A DNA stretch of 64,000 nt, from positions 124,001 through 188,000 of the forward strand of contig NZ_FRBY01000004.1 in the NCBI RefSeq assembly GCF_900142735.1. Direction: 5' to 3'. This DNA is from Flavobacterium saccharophilum (GTDB taxonomy: Bacteria > Bacteroidota > Bacteroidia > Flavobacteriales > Flavobacteriaceae). How positions within the stretch are numbered: the stretch's first letter is position 1; every line of letters starts with the position of its first letter. Positions 18,487 to 26,810 of the stretch are shown here, piece after piece. Under the pieces are notes generated by a model, which saw only the letters and a program-made list of their open reading frames with translations, made no database searches and was not told the DNA's origin. The position numbers were made by a program, and so were the translations under genes.

Positions 18487-19317
18487 TTACTTTCTAAATA
18501 CAAGCATTGGTGTCCTGGTATTAAAACCTTTTTCAGCAGTTTTCAACGGTTCAAAAAGTTGCCCGAACCAATTTCGATTTTCCTTAGCAAACATAGTGAT
18601 GATAGAAGGCTTGATTTTCATAAGATCTATCTGTAAATGTCGCAGCAAAGATGATTCTGGATTTAATTTTTTGAAATGAAAAGATAAGTTATCAGCTTTA
18701 AATTTATGTTCTATTTTATTTAACTTTTTATTGATTTCTTCCTCCTCTGTAAAATAATCATAATGGTATACTTCAATTGAGGCATTAAATGAAGCAGCAA
18801 ATTTTTTAATAAGTGGTAGCTCAGTATCTATATTTTCTAGGTCAGATGGGTATAGCGTATTATTTAAATGTTTTATTCGATAATGTCTTGGTACAACAAA
18901 TACCGGAACAGGTGAGTCATGTAAAATTCGGGTAGTATGACTGCCTAATATTTTGTTTACAAGACCGCCACCTCTTGTACTCATACAGATATAATCAGCT
19001 TTAATTCTTTTGGCACAATCTAAAATGGCTTCATTTACATCTAGTTTATTTTCGGCTATATAATTTATTTTACCAGGCTGTTTACTAGTTTGCCTGTATA
19101 AAGTATGTATAAATTTTATTAAGGCTTTTTCCTGTATTTTATTATCCGGTTCAGGAAGACCAACAAAAGTAACAGCTGAAAAGGGATCAATTATAATGGA
19201 CGTATTTACATATATAAATGTAAGTTCGTAACCTGTCTGCGAGGCAAGCTGTATCGCAAATCGTACCGCCACTTTAGAGCTATGGGATAAGTCGGTTGTA
19301 ACAAGTATTTTTTTCAT
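18487..19317 (-). CDS. Tandem universal stress protein (UspA family)
   Basis: The 276 residues form two Usp folds (about 1-145 and 150-276). The first carries an intact nucleotide-binding-like segment, T-R-G-G-G-L-V-N-K-I-L-G-S-H-T, followed by the typical S-P-V-P-V-F-V-V-P strand. The second lacks a clear glycine loop, as is common in tandem Usps. It starts K-K-I-L-V-T-T-D-L-S-H-S-S, the classic Usp opening. Usps are induced in stasis, hypoxia and other stress. It is the distal gene of a minus-strand run (21445 to 18487) with a BON protein and small membrane proteins, downstream of an FNR-type box. Confidence 0.92.
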   Translation of the reverse strand: MKKILVTTDLSHSSKVAVRFAIQLASQTGYELTFIYVNTSIIIDPFSAVTFVGLPEPDNKIQEKALIKFIHTLYRQTSKQPGKINYIAENKLDVNEAILDCAKRIKADYICMSTRGGGLVNKILGSHTTRILHDSPVPVFVVPRHYRIKHLNNTLYPSDLENIDTELPLIKKFAASFNASIEVYHYDYFTEEEEINKKLNKIEHKFKADNLSFHFKKLNPESSLLRHLQIDLMKIKPSIITMFAKENRNWFGQLFEPLKTAEKGFNTRTPMLVFRK

Positions 19318-19385
19318 GTTTTTAAGATTTTATATACTGCTTTGCGAGGCAGTTATTTTATTTTCGAATGAAAAGCCATTCAGTA

Positions 19386-19865
19386 TTATTTAGAAGCAAA
19401 CTTCATTTCATTGATATAAAGATTCATTTTTTTCCATTGTCTGTGATCGATAGTTGCGGTGTCAACATCTGTAGTCCAGTCAAATCCGGGTAGCAATTTT
19501 AATCTGTTTACAACACGTTTTTTGTATCCAAACGAAAAACGATCACCCCGCATTTGAAACTCTATATTTTTACGATCATTAGTCTGGTTTCGATACAGAA
19601 TTGTTTGTGTTTTCCAGTCACCGCCCCAGCTTAAAAAAGAGTGTGTAAAGCAAATAATCCCAACAACTAGTACAATTAATAACCTTGATTTCAGGGTTTT
19701 TAACTTTCCGATAACCAATCCAATACTAAACGTAAACGTGACTGCTGAAATAAAAAGGATTATAAAATGAAGCAGTGAATTATTAATATAAAGCGGCGTA
19801 TAACGATTTATTAGTAGCAGCACCGTAGTAATAAAAAACAGGATATAAATTGTGATAGTTTTCAT
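19386..19865 (-). CDS. Hypothetical inner-membrane protein
   Basis: I do not recognise this 159-residue protein. The first ~85 residues hold three hydrophobic helices (about 4-20, 27-52 and 60-78). The C-terminal ~75 residues are charged and soluble, with a D-R-K-N-I-E-F-Q-M-R-G-D-R-F-S-F-G-Y-K-K-R-V-V stretch and a Trp-containing L-P-G-F-D-W-T-T-D-V-D-T segment. It lies between the small membrane protein at 19915 and the Usp gene in the same orientation, so it is probably part of the stress operon. Confidence 0.75.
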   Translation of the reverse strand: MKTITIYILFFITTVLLLINRYTPLYINNSLLHFIILFISAVTFTFSIGLVIGKLKTLKSRLLIVLVVGIICFTHSFLSWGGDWKTQTILYRNQTNDRKNIEFQMRGDRFSFGYKKRVVNRLKLLPGFDWTTDVDTATIDHRQWKKMNLYINEMKFASK

Positions 19866-19914
19866 TTTTATACTATTTGTAAATTGGTGTAAAAGAATAC
19901 AAGCAAAGTACTTG

Positions 19915-20085
19915 CTAAAATTTATCTGTGTCGTTCACTTCAGATTTATCGTCGTACAGATTTGAAGGGGTGTTTAATTCCTTTTCGTATTCTTTTCTGT
20001 CTTTATTGTTTTGTATGAAAACATATATAAGCATAATTAAAACGATAATACCGCTAAAGATTAATATGATAAAACCTGGTGTCAT
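19915..20085 (-). CDS. Single-pass small membrane protein (56 aa)
   Basis: Minus-strand ATG at 20085 opens a 56-residue frame that stops at 19915. It has one transmembrane helix (about residues 4-24: G-F-I-I-L-I-F-S-G-I-I-V-L-I-M-L-I-Y-V-F) followed by a charged tail with K-D-R-K-E-Y-E-K-E-L. It begins with almost no N-terminal extension, so the tail is probably cytoplasmic. It sits 49 bases upstream of the 159-residue membrane protein. No family is recognised. A real gene is likely given the sharp helix-plus-charged-tail layout and the same-strand neighbours. Confidence 0.6.
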   Translation of the reverse strand: MTPGFIILIFSGIIVLIMLIYVFIQNNKDRKEYEKELNTPSNLYDDKSEVNDTDKF

Positions 20086-20125
20086 AATATTTAGTTTTAA
20101 GTTACTTTTTAAACCATCGATTAGT

Positions 20126-20163
20126 AACCTATCGCGTTTACGTTAATTTAAACGCTATAGGTT
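20126..20163. repeat. Intergenic stem-loop after the BON gene
   Basis: AACCTATCGCGTTTA (20126-20140) pairs with TAAACGCTATAGGTT (20149-20163), 15 bp with one mismatch and an 8-base loop. The T-run is on the plus-strand side only, so for minus-strand transcription it may be an RNA-stabilising or partial attenuating structure between the BON gene and the small membrane protein. Confidence 0.7.
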
Positions 20164-20197
20164 TTTCTGTTTTTGTAATTAATCTCCCTCTTTCAAT

Positions 20198-20872
20198 TTA
20201 TAGTACAGGCGTATAGGTTTGTTCTACAACGAGTTGGTTGTCTACAAACCAAATACCAGGTGTTTTCCATACTATTTTTTCTGCCAGATCTTTTTGAAAA
20301 AGAGAGGATACAACGCCTGTTAAAGTAACTTTTGTTCCATCTACTTTTATGAAAATGTTCTCAGAATGTAACGTCCAGTTGCTGGCTAAAGCTCTTTGAA
20401 CCATTTTTTTCTCAATCTCATTTTGTATTTCAGCTTTAATTTTGATATGATTTGTGACACCTTTTACTCCGATAAGATGCCCGATACACTTCTCGGCAGC
20501 TTCTTTTTGATAGTTCCAGGTAACTTGCCCATCAAGAGTGACCCATCCTTTCTCTACTTTCACTTGTATATTTTCCTGAGGAACATTCCAATTATCAATC
20601 AAAGCTATTAGAACATCATGTGCTATATCTTCATCGGACTTGGCACTGTTAGAATATCTCACCTCAATTTCTTCAACAACTGCTTTTACACCATCAACAT
20701 TTTTAGCAGCATTTTCGGCTTCCGTTTTTTTGAAATACGCATCTACATTTCCCATCAGTGTTACGACGCCATCTTTTGCCGTTACACCAATCTCTGCGGC
20801 ATGTAGCTTTGGTTCCCATTTTATAGCATTCTGTACATCTCTTTGTAACTCTTCATTTGTTTTCATTTTCAT
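20198..20872 (-). CDS. Triple-BON-domain protein, paralogue of 17553-18212
   Basis: The 224-residue protein has three BON domains (about residues 5-73, 80-150, 153-220) in the same layout as the BON protein at 17553, including the shared A-I-K-W-E-P-K-L-H opening and K-T-P-G-I-W-F-V-D-N near the end. No signal peptide. Two in-frame starts, M1 and M3, are equally possible. It is the second gene of the minus-strand run that starts with the membrane protein at 21445 and probably continues to Usp. BON proteins are stress-induced lipid- or ligand-binding proteins. Confidence 0.88.
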   Translation of the reverse strand: MKMKTNEELQRDVQNAIKWEPKLHAAEIGVTAKDGVVTLMGNVDAYFKKTEAENAAKNVDGVKAVVEEIEVRYSNSAKSDEDIAHDVLIALIDNWNVPQENIQVKVEKGWVTLDGQVTWNYQKEAAEKCIGHLIGVKGVTNHIKIKAEIQNEIEKKMVQRALASNWTLHSENIFIKVDGTKVTLTGVVSSLFQKDLAEKIVWKTPGIWFVDNQLVVEQTYTPVL

Positions 20873-20920
20873 TTCATTTTGATAGTTAATAATAAAATTG
20901 ACTGATTTTAAATAGTTTGG

Positions 20921-21445
20921 TTAATAGATTATTTCATTCCCAAATAAATGTTGGTTTTCTTTTTCTGCCTTAGAATTTTCTTTAGGGAGGTGTATTTGTA
21001 GTATGCTTTGTATCACTTCAATTTCAGCATTCGTTTCCTGAGCAAAAAGCACAAATTTTCGCGCTTTTACTTCTGTTTTATATTTAATGCTTTTTTCTCT
21101 AGAAAACCCCATGCCAATTAGCGGGAGCATAGCACCTAAGAGTATGGCCACACAAGCATATATAATGGGGATTCGAAAATAAGGAAGACTTGCTGTAAAA
21201 TTAAAAATGAAAAGTAATCCAAGTAAAAGACCACATAAACCAATGGCAAATAACCCTGTAGTACTCCATTTTTCCATTTTATCATAAATATTAAAATATC
21301 CAAGTACACTTTGTTCCATATAACAATCTGTTCCTATTATTGATAATTTTGTAATGTTATAACCGCTTTTTTTTAGTTTTTTGATAGCATCTTCAGCCTG
21401 TTGCTGCGTTTTATAATTTGCTACAAGTAGTTTTTGATTTTCCAT
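20921..21445 (-). CDS. Membrane protein with general-stress-protein-like N-terminus
   Basis: The 174-residue protein starts with a small alpha/beta domain (~1-45, V-A-N-Y-K-T-Q-Q-Q-A-E-D-A-I-K-K-L-K-K-S-G-Y), which resembles the GSP17M-type domain of stress proteins. Two transmembrane helices follow (~65-85 and ~92-112), and then a soluble C-terminal part. It is the first gene of the BON/Usp run. An FNR-type box (21589-21600) is centred about 149 bases before its start. Specific function unknown. Confidence 0.7.
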   Translation of the reverse strand: MENQKLLVANYKTQQQAEDAIKKLKKSGYNITKLSIIGTDCYMEQSVLGYFNIYDKMEKWSTTGLFAIGLCGLLLGLLFIFNFTASLPYFRIPIIYACVAILLGAMLPLIGMGFSREKSIKYKTEVKARKFVLFAQETNAEIEVIQSILQIHLPKENSKAEKENQHLFGNEIIY

Positions 21446-21588
21446 GGTTAGTTATTTTTAATTAGGATGAAATTTTAGGTTAAGTTTTATCTATGGTCTA
21501 TAGTACTTCTATCTGAATTTCATGAATTGGATTAAAAAGTCAGTTTGATTTCTTTAGTAAATTTCCATTAAAACATAGAAAATAAAAA

Positions 21589-21600
21589 TGATCTTAATCA
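21589..21600. promoter_or_regulatory. FNR-type box upstream of the BON/Usp operon
   Basis: TGATCTTAATCA is a perfect TGAT-N4-ATCA site in the 539-bp gap (21446-21984) between the divergent operon starting at 21445 and the P-type ATPase gene at 21985. A weaker relative, TGATGAAGGTCA with one deviating base, is at 21678-21689. Both divergent transcripts could be controlled from here. I see no gene in the rest of the gap. Confidence 0.68.
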
Positions 21601-21984
21601 TTTATGAAAATGAATTTTGACACTTTTTCGAATTCAATTTTTTTTGATTATTAGTAAAATATATTATTTATAGCGTATGATGAAGGTCATTTAGTTGGAC
21701 ACCGATATGAATTAATTTAGCTCGTAATTAGTATTACTAATGACTTCCTTTAGTAGAAGCGATAGAGATTGTTTATAAAAAACGTTTTTACGGAAACTTC
21801 ACAAGAATGTCAAGGAGATTTGCACGGGAAAGAAGGTTTGAAATTACGATCGCATATATTTTCAGCAGTTATCCCAGAGTAATGATAATCGTTCTGTTTC
21901 AATACCTTGCAGTAGCAGTCTAATAGAAAACTTATTTTGTATATTTAATGTATTATACTTTGACTTAATTTATCCATCTATCCT

Positions 21985-24489
21985 ATGAATACGAATCTGC
22001 AAGAATTACAAGGACTTAGTTTTGATGAAGTAACGGATTTTAGAAAAAGATTTGGGATTAATAAGTATAACTATAAAAAGGAAAACAGGTTTATCGCTTT
22101 TCTCAAAAGCATATTTGCAGAACCAATGATTCTTTTATTGCTCGTTGCTGCGGGAATTTATTTTATCAATAGTCAATATAGTGATGCTATATTTCTAACC
22201 TTTTCAATTTTATTAATTGCAACAATATCACTTTATCAGGAAAAGAGGAGCCAAAATGCTTTGGCTAAATTACAGCAATTTACAGAGCCTTTATGCAAAG
22301 TTATTCGGGAAGGAAAGCAGCAAAATATTAAAACACAGGATATAGTTGTAGGCGACCTCGTTATTATTGAAGAAGGAGGATTGATTCCTGCTGACGGAAT
22401 CATTGTGCGCTCTAATGATTTTTCGGTAAATGAATCGATACTTACCGGTGAATCGATGACTGTTTTTAAGGATAAAGAAAAAGAAGATAATAAAGTTTTT
22501 TCCGGAACTACCGTTGTCAGCGGATTAGCTATCATTAAAATTACAGAGATAGGAAATCAAACAAGATTAGGGAAAATAGGAAGCAGCCTTGGAGCTATTA
22601 CTGAGGAAAAAACGCCATTAGAGCTTCAGATAGGAAATTTTATAAAAAAAATGGTTTTTGCCGGAGTCTTAGTTTTTATTTTGGTCTGGGCTATAAACTA
22701 TTCAAGAATGGGGAATGTTTTAGGAAGTCTTATGGTAGCACTTACTCTGGCTATGAGTATATTGCCTGAAGAAATTCCGGTTGCATTTACAACCTTTATG
22801 GCATTAGGGGCGCGCCGGCTTATGAAGATGGGTATTGTGGTCAAACAGATGAAAACGGTGGAAACCTTGGGAAGTGCTACTATTATTTGTACAGATAAAA
22901 CCGGTACAATAACGCAGAATAAAATGGAATTGGCAGGTCTTTACCTACCGTCAGGTTCAGAGGCAGAAGTAAATACTTTTAGAGAAATAAAAGAAACTGA
23001 TGATCTTATCACTACCGCTATGTGGGCAAGCGAACCAATCGCTTTTGATCCTATGGAAATTGCCCTGCACAATGCCTATAAAAAATATACTGATACAGAT
23101 CTGAGAGGTAATTTTAAAATGATTCATGAATATCCTTTATCAGGTAAGCCGCCTATGATGACTCATGTTTTTGTAGACGAAACAGGTAATCGTATAATTG
23201 CAGCAAAAGGAGCACCCGAGGCCATTTTAGAGGTTTGTGATTTTTCATCTGAGCAAAAAAATAATATAATAATTGCTGTGACCAAATTAGCAAGTAAAGG
23301 TTACAGGGTACTTGGTGTGGCAAAAGGAAATTTGCAAGGCGATAGTTATCCTGAAACACAACAGGAAATTTCTTTTGATTTTAAAGGATTATTGGCTTTT
23401 TATGACCCGCCTAAAGATAACATTGCGCAGGTGCTGGAATCTTTTTACAATGCCGGAATAGGAGTAAAGATCATTACAGGTGATAACGCCATTACAACAA
23501 ATGCCATAGCTAAAGAAATAGGTTTTCAGGGTTCTGATAAATCGATTACGGGAGATGAACTTATGAAACTGAGCGATACAGAACTGCAAAGTAAAGTCAT
23601 GGACATTAATGTATTTAGCCGAATGTTTCCTGATGCCAAATTAAGAATTGTCAACGCTTTGAAAGCAAATGGACAAATTGTAGCGATGACCGGTGATGGT
23701 GTAAATGATGGTCCATCGCTCAAGGCAGCGCATATCGGTATTGCGATGGGCAAAAAAGGCACAGCAATAGCAAAAGATGCCGCCTCATTAATTTTAGTAG
23801 AAGATGACCTTTCTAAAATGACTGAGGCTGTCGCTATAGGGAGAAAGATTTATGCGAATCTAAAAAAGGCAATTCAATATATTATCTCAATCCATATTCC
23901 AATCATTCTGATTGTTTTTATTCCATTGGCTTTAGGGTGGATTTATCCCAATATATTTAATCCGCTTCATGTGATTTTACTCGAACTTATCATGGGGCCG
24001 ACTTGCTCGATTATATATGAAAACGAACCTGCTGAAGCAGATACGATGCAAAGAGGGCCAAGACAATTAACTGCTACATTTTTTAATGCAAAAGAACTTT
24101 TAATAAGTATTTTGCAAGGGGTTTTTATAACGGTAGGATTGTTATTTATTTATCAGTGGTCAGTACTGCATCAATTTGGAGAAGCTAAAACGCGAAGTAT
24201 GGTTTTTTTGACTCTAATTACAGCCAATGTGATACTTACACTTGTAAACCGTTCTTTTAAATATCCTTTATGGGTTACACTTCGTTATAAAAACATTCTG
24301 GTTTCAATAATAATAGCTATTACCTTAGTTTTGAATATAGTACTCTTTGTAATTCCTTTTTTGCGTTCTCTCTTTAGTTTTGAAATTATCACATTCTCTG
24401 AATTGATGTTGTGCCTTTTTACAGGGGTATTATCTGTGTTATGGTTTGAGGTTGTAAAATATTTCAGAAGAAACAGAAAAGAAATCTAA
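21985..24489 (+). CDS. P-type cation-transporting ATPase (P2-like)
   Basis: The 834 residues have the full P-type ATPase order: an N-terminal cation-ATPase domain, the actuator motif TGES (154-157), the M4 motif P-E-E-I-P (261-265), the phosphorylated Asp304 in D-K-T-G-T-I-T, the P-domain G-D-G-V-N-D (570-575), and a C-terminal six-helix bundle. M4 in calcium pumps normally has P-E-G-L-P, and the Glu substitution here marks a subgroup whose ion is uncertain (Ca2+, Mg2+ or another divalent cation). No soft-metal CPx motif or metal-binding domain is present. Cation ATPases of this kind (such as CtpF) also belong to the mycobacterial hypoxia regulon. It converges with and overlaps the beta-CASP nuclease gene by 4 bases. 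Confidence 0.9.
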   Translation: MNTNLQELQGLSFDEVTDFRKRFGINKYNYKKENRFIAFLKSIFAEPMILLLLVAAGIYFINSQYSDAIFLTFSILLIATISLYQEKRSQNALAKLQQFTEPLCKVIREGKQQNIKTQDIVVGDLVIIEEGGLIPADGIIVRSNDFSVNESILTGESMTVFKDKEKEDNKVFSGTTVVSGLAIIKITEIGNQTRLGKIGSSLGAITEEKTPLELQIGNFIKKMVFAGVLVFILVWAINYSRMGNVLGSLMVALTLAMSILPEEIPVAFTTFMALGARRLMKMGIVVKQMKTVETLGSATIICTDKTGTITQNKMELAGLYLPSGSEAEVNTFREIKETDDLITTAMWASEPIAFDPMEIALHNAYKKYTDTDLRGNFKMIHEYPLSGKPPMMTHVFVDETGNRIIAAKGAPEAILEVCDFSSEQKNNIIIAVTKLASKGYRVLGVAKGNLQGDSYPETQQEISFDFKGLLAFYDPPKDNIAQVLESFYNAGIGVKIITGDNAITTNAIAKEIGFQGSDKSITGDELMKLSDTELQSKVMDINVFSRMFPDAKLRIVNALKANGQIVAMTGDGVNDGPSLKAAHIGIAMGKKGTAIAKDAASLILVEDDLSKMTEAVAIGRKIYANLKKAIQYIISIHIPIILIVFIPLALGWIYPNIFNPLHVILLELIMGPTCSIIYENEPAEADTMQRGPRQLTATFFNAKELLISILQGVFITVGLLFIYQWSVLHQFGEAKTRSMVFLTLITANVILTLVNRSFKYPLWVTLRYKNILVSIIIAITLVLNIVLFVIPFLRSLFSFEIITFSELMLCLFTGVLSVLWFEVVKYFRRNRKEI

Positions 24490-25841
24490 ATTTCAATTTC
24501 ATTTCCCATCAAGGGAACACTGCATTTAAATCCATAACGCTCCTGAATTTTTATTCGTAATTCATCTGCAGGAATGTTTTCTCCATGCACTAAATAGATA
24601 CATTTTGGGGTGTTATTTAGAGCGGAAAGCCAGTTGATAAGATCTTCCTGATCGCCATGAGCAGAGAGTCCTTCTATCAGCTGTATTTTAGCCTCAACGG
24701 TATAATATTTTCCATATATTTTAATTTCATCAGCACCATCAAGAAGTTTTCTTCCACGTGTGCCCTCAGCCTGGTAACCGACCATTATAACAGTTGTTTT
24801 TTCAAGGCCAATATAATGTTCAAAATAGGATAGTACCCGTCCTCCTGTAACCATTCCACTAGCAGCAAGGATTACTTTTGGCTGAGGATCTTCAATGATG
24901 CGTAAGGTCTGCTCAAATTCAGATACTATTTTAAACATCTTACTCATTTCACTACAATCATTTTGGGAGAGCTTATGCCATTTCATATTCTCCAGAAAAA
25001 TATCCAGTACATTGGCGCCCATTGGAGTGTCAAGAATATATGGTATGTTTGGGATTCTGCCTTCTTTTTTAAGCTGCCATAAAAGATACATTATTGATTG
25101 TGCCCGCTCAACGGCAAAGCCCGGAATAATCACCGTTCCTTTTTGTTCTACAGTTGTATTAATATAGGTTTCCAGTTCTTTCTTTACATCAAGATCAGGA
25201 TGAAGGCGATTGCCATAGGTACTTTCCAAAAACAGATAATCGGCATTTTCAGGTTTTGTTGGCGGAAACATTAGTACATCATCATCACGTCCTATGTCAC
25301 CGGAAAAAACTAACGTTTTATCTTCGAGTGTGAGTGTGATGCTGCAAGCGCCTATTATGTGCCCTGCAACTGAAAAAACGGCAGCAATATTATTGTCTAC
25401 AATTACCGATATTTTGGGTTGTATTATTTTAAAAAGAGGAAGCACAGCTTCTGCTTCCTTTACTGTGTAGAGAGGTTCAGCCTTTTCATGTTTTGAATAA
25501 TGTTCTTTGTTTGCTTTATTGGCTTCTTCTTCCTGAATTTTAGCACTATCTAAAAGAACAAGTTTTGCCACGTCTCTGGTAGGAGAAGTACAATATATTT
25601 TGCCTGTAAATCCTTGTGCAACTAGTCTTGGAAGCCATCCGCAATGATCTAAATGGCCATGGGTAAGAAGCACATAATCTATGGTAGAAGGTAAAACAGG
25701 CAGAGGTTCCCAGTTATATTCCCGGAGTGATTTTAGCCCCTGAAACAGCCCACAATCAACCAATATCCTAATACCATTGCTTTCAATGAGTGTTTTTGAA
25801 CCCGTTACAGTTCCGGCACCTCCTATAAATTTTATTTTCAT
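24486..25841 (-). CDS. MBL-fold beta-CASP ribonuclease-type hydrolase
   Basis: The 451 residues form a metallo-beta-lactamase fold with a beta-CASP insert and an RMMBL C-terminus. The zinc motif T-H-G-H-L-D-H-C-G (His61, His63, Asp65, His66) is intact, and the later F-S-G-D-I-G-R-D-D and S-A-H-G-D-Q-E-D motifs supply the remaining ligands. The T-Y-G-N-R-L-H-P segment is typical of this group. Relatives process or degrade RNA (YSH1/CPSF73-like). It is 1 base after the ATP-cone nuclease gene and thus almost certainly co-transcribed with it, which suggests joint RNA or nucleic-acid turnover. FNR-type boxes lie ahead of the pair. Confidence 0.9.
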   Translation of the reverse strand: MKIKFIGGAGTVTGSKTLIESNGIRILVDCGLFQGLKSLREYNWEPLPVLPSTIDYVLLTHGHLDHCGWLPRLVAQGFTGKIYCTSPTRDVAKLVLLDSAKIQEEEANKANKEHYSKHEKAEPLYTVKEAEAVLPLFKIIQPKISVIVDNNIAAVFSVAGHIIGACSITLTLEDKTLVFSGDIGRDDDVLMFPPTKPENADYLFLESTYGNRLHPDLDVKKELETYINTTVEQKGTVIIPGFAVERAQSIMYLLWQLKKEGRIPNIPYILDTPMGANVLDIFLENMKWHKLSQNDCSEMSKMFKIVSEFEQTLRIIEDPQPKVILAASGMVTGGRVLSYFEHYIGLEKTTVIMVGYQAEGTRGRKLLDGADEIKIYGKYYTVEAKIQLIEGLSAHGDQEDLINWLSALNNTPKCIYLVHGENIPADELRIKIQERYGFKCSVPLMGNEIEI

Positions 25842-25842
25842 T

Positions 25843-26673
25843 TTAAATAAGTTTACAAATTTGTGAAGCTTCTTTCAATACGTTTCTGATTCGATTATCA
25901 CTAAGTCCTATTTTATGAAGACTTTTAGAATCATTAATAAGATCTTTTACAAGTATTTGATCCAGAATAAGTAGTTTTTCTTTTTCGGCTACAGTTAGTG
26001 TGGTGAGGCAGGTAAGTGGGTAAAGCGATCCGTGATCTATTTTATTTTTGATGCTGTTGTCTTTAGGATAATCCCAACTTAAAAGTTCAATTCCGCTGCA
26101 GCTGGCAAAATTTTCGGCATCTTTTGTAAATCTGTTATTGGTCACTATTTTGCAGGATACTATGCTTTCACTGCCGCTAAAAATAGTATGCTGTTTTACC
26201 TTGAGATCATTAAAACGGGAAAGAATATACATGGGAACTTTTACATCTGAAGCGCCTTCTCTGCTGCTGTGAAATTTACATTCTACCATCCAAATGCTGT
26301 TCTCTTTTTTCAGCGCAATATCTACTTCGTGCGAGACACATTTTCCCTGAAGGGTTAAATTTGTTCTGGTTTTAAATCCTTCTGCGGCATATAATCGTGA
26401 AATAAACTTTTCAAAGAAAAAACCAGCCGGACCAAGCATTTGTAGTGCGTAGCGAAGGTTGTAGCGCGCAGCATCTCCGTTTGATGCTTTTTTTAAGATC
26501 GCAAAGGCCAGTTTATAAATTTCTTTGGTTGTCATACCTTCATACATTTGCTTTTGAATTAGCTCCAGACATTCTTTGATGAGGTCAGGGGCCGCTCCAG
26601 ATTTTTGCAGGGACCGTTTTAATTTTTCTATATCAAAAGGTACAACATGCCCAGAGTGCTTAATTACTTTCAT
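25843..26673 (-). CDS. ATP-cone / PD-(D/E)XK nuclease fusion
   Basis: The 276-residue protein combines an N-terminal ATP-cone (~1-90, starting V-I-K-H-S-G-H-V-V-P-F-D-I-E-K-L-K-R-S) with a restriction-endonuclease-like (Mrr-type) domain (~90-200). The nuclease core is visible as H-E-V-D-I-A (Asp118) and M-V-E-C-K-F-H (Glu131, Lys133). The C-terminal ~70 residues are helical and may be a nucleic-acid-binding HhH-like domain. ATP-cones sense ATP/dATP levels in ribonucleotide reductases and in NrdR, so here nucleotide state may gate a nuclease. It forms a unit with the beta-CASP nuclease, and both are downstream of FNR-type boxes. Confidence 0.85.
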   Translation of the reverse strand: MKVIKHSGHVVPFDIEKLKRSLQKSGAAPDLIKECLELIQKQMYEGMTTKEIYKLAFAILKKASNGDAARYNLRYALQMLGPAGFFFEKFISRLYAAEGFKTRTNLTLQGKCVSHEVDIALKKENSIWMVECKFHSSREGASDVKVPMYILSRFNDLKVKQHTIFSGSESIVSCKIVTNNRFTKDAENFASCSGIELLSWDYPKDNSIKNKIDHGSLYPLTCLTTLTVAEKEKLLILDQILVKDLINDSKSLHKIGLSDNRIRNVLKEASQICKLI

Positions 26674-26766
26674 GTTATTGAATTGTTTTACGGCTGATCC
26701 AGTAATTTTGATTAAACATTTATTGAATTGTTAATCAAAATTAGAACAGATTATTATGAGATGGCA

Positions 26767-26800
26767 TGATGAGAGTCACTTAAGAAAGTGATCCTGATCA
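26767..26800. promoter_or_regulatory. FNR-type box pair upstream of the nuclease operon
   Basis: TGATCCTGATCA (26789-26800) is a perfect TGAT-N4-ATCA site inside the 14-bp GTGATCCTGATCAC. TGATGAGAGTCA (26767-26778) has one deviating base and lies exactly 22 bp away, the same spacing as the pair ahead of the BON gene. They are centred about 121 and 99 bases before the ATP-cone nuclease start and just after the REC-FNR stop codon. Confidence 0.72.
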
Positions 26801-26810
26801 CAATGAAGCA

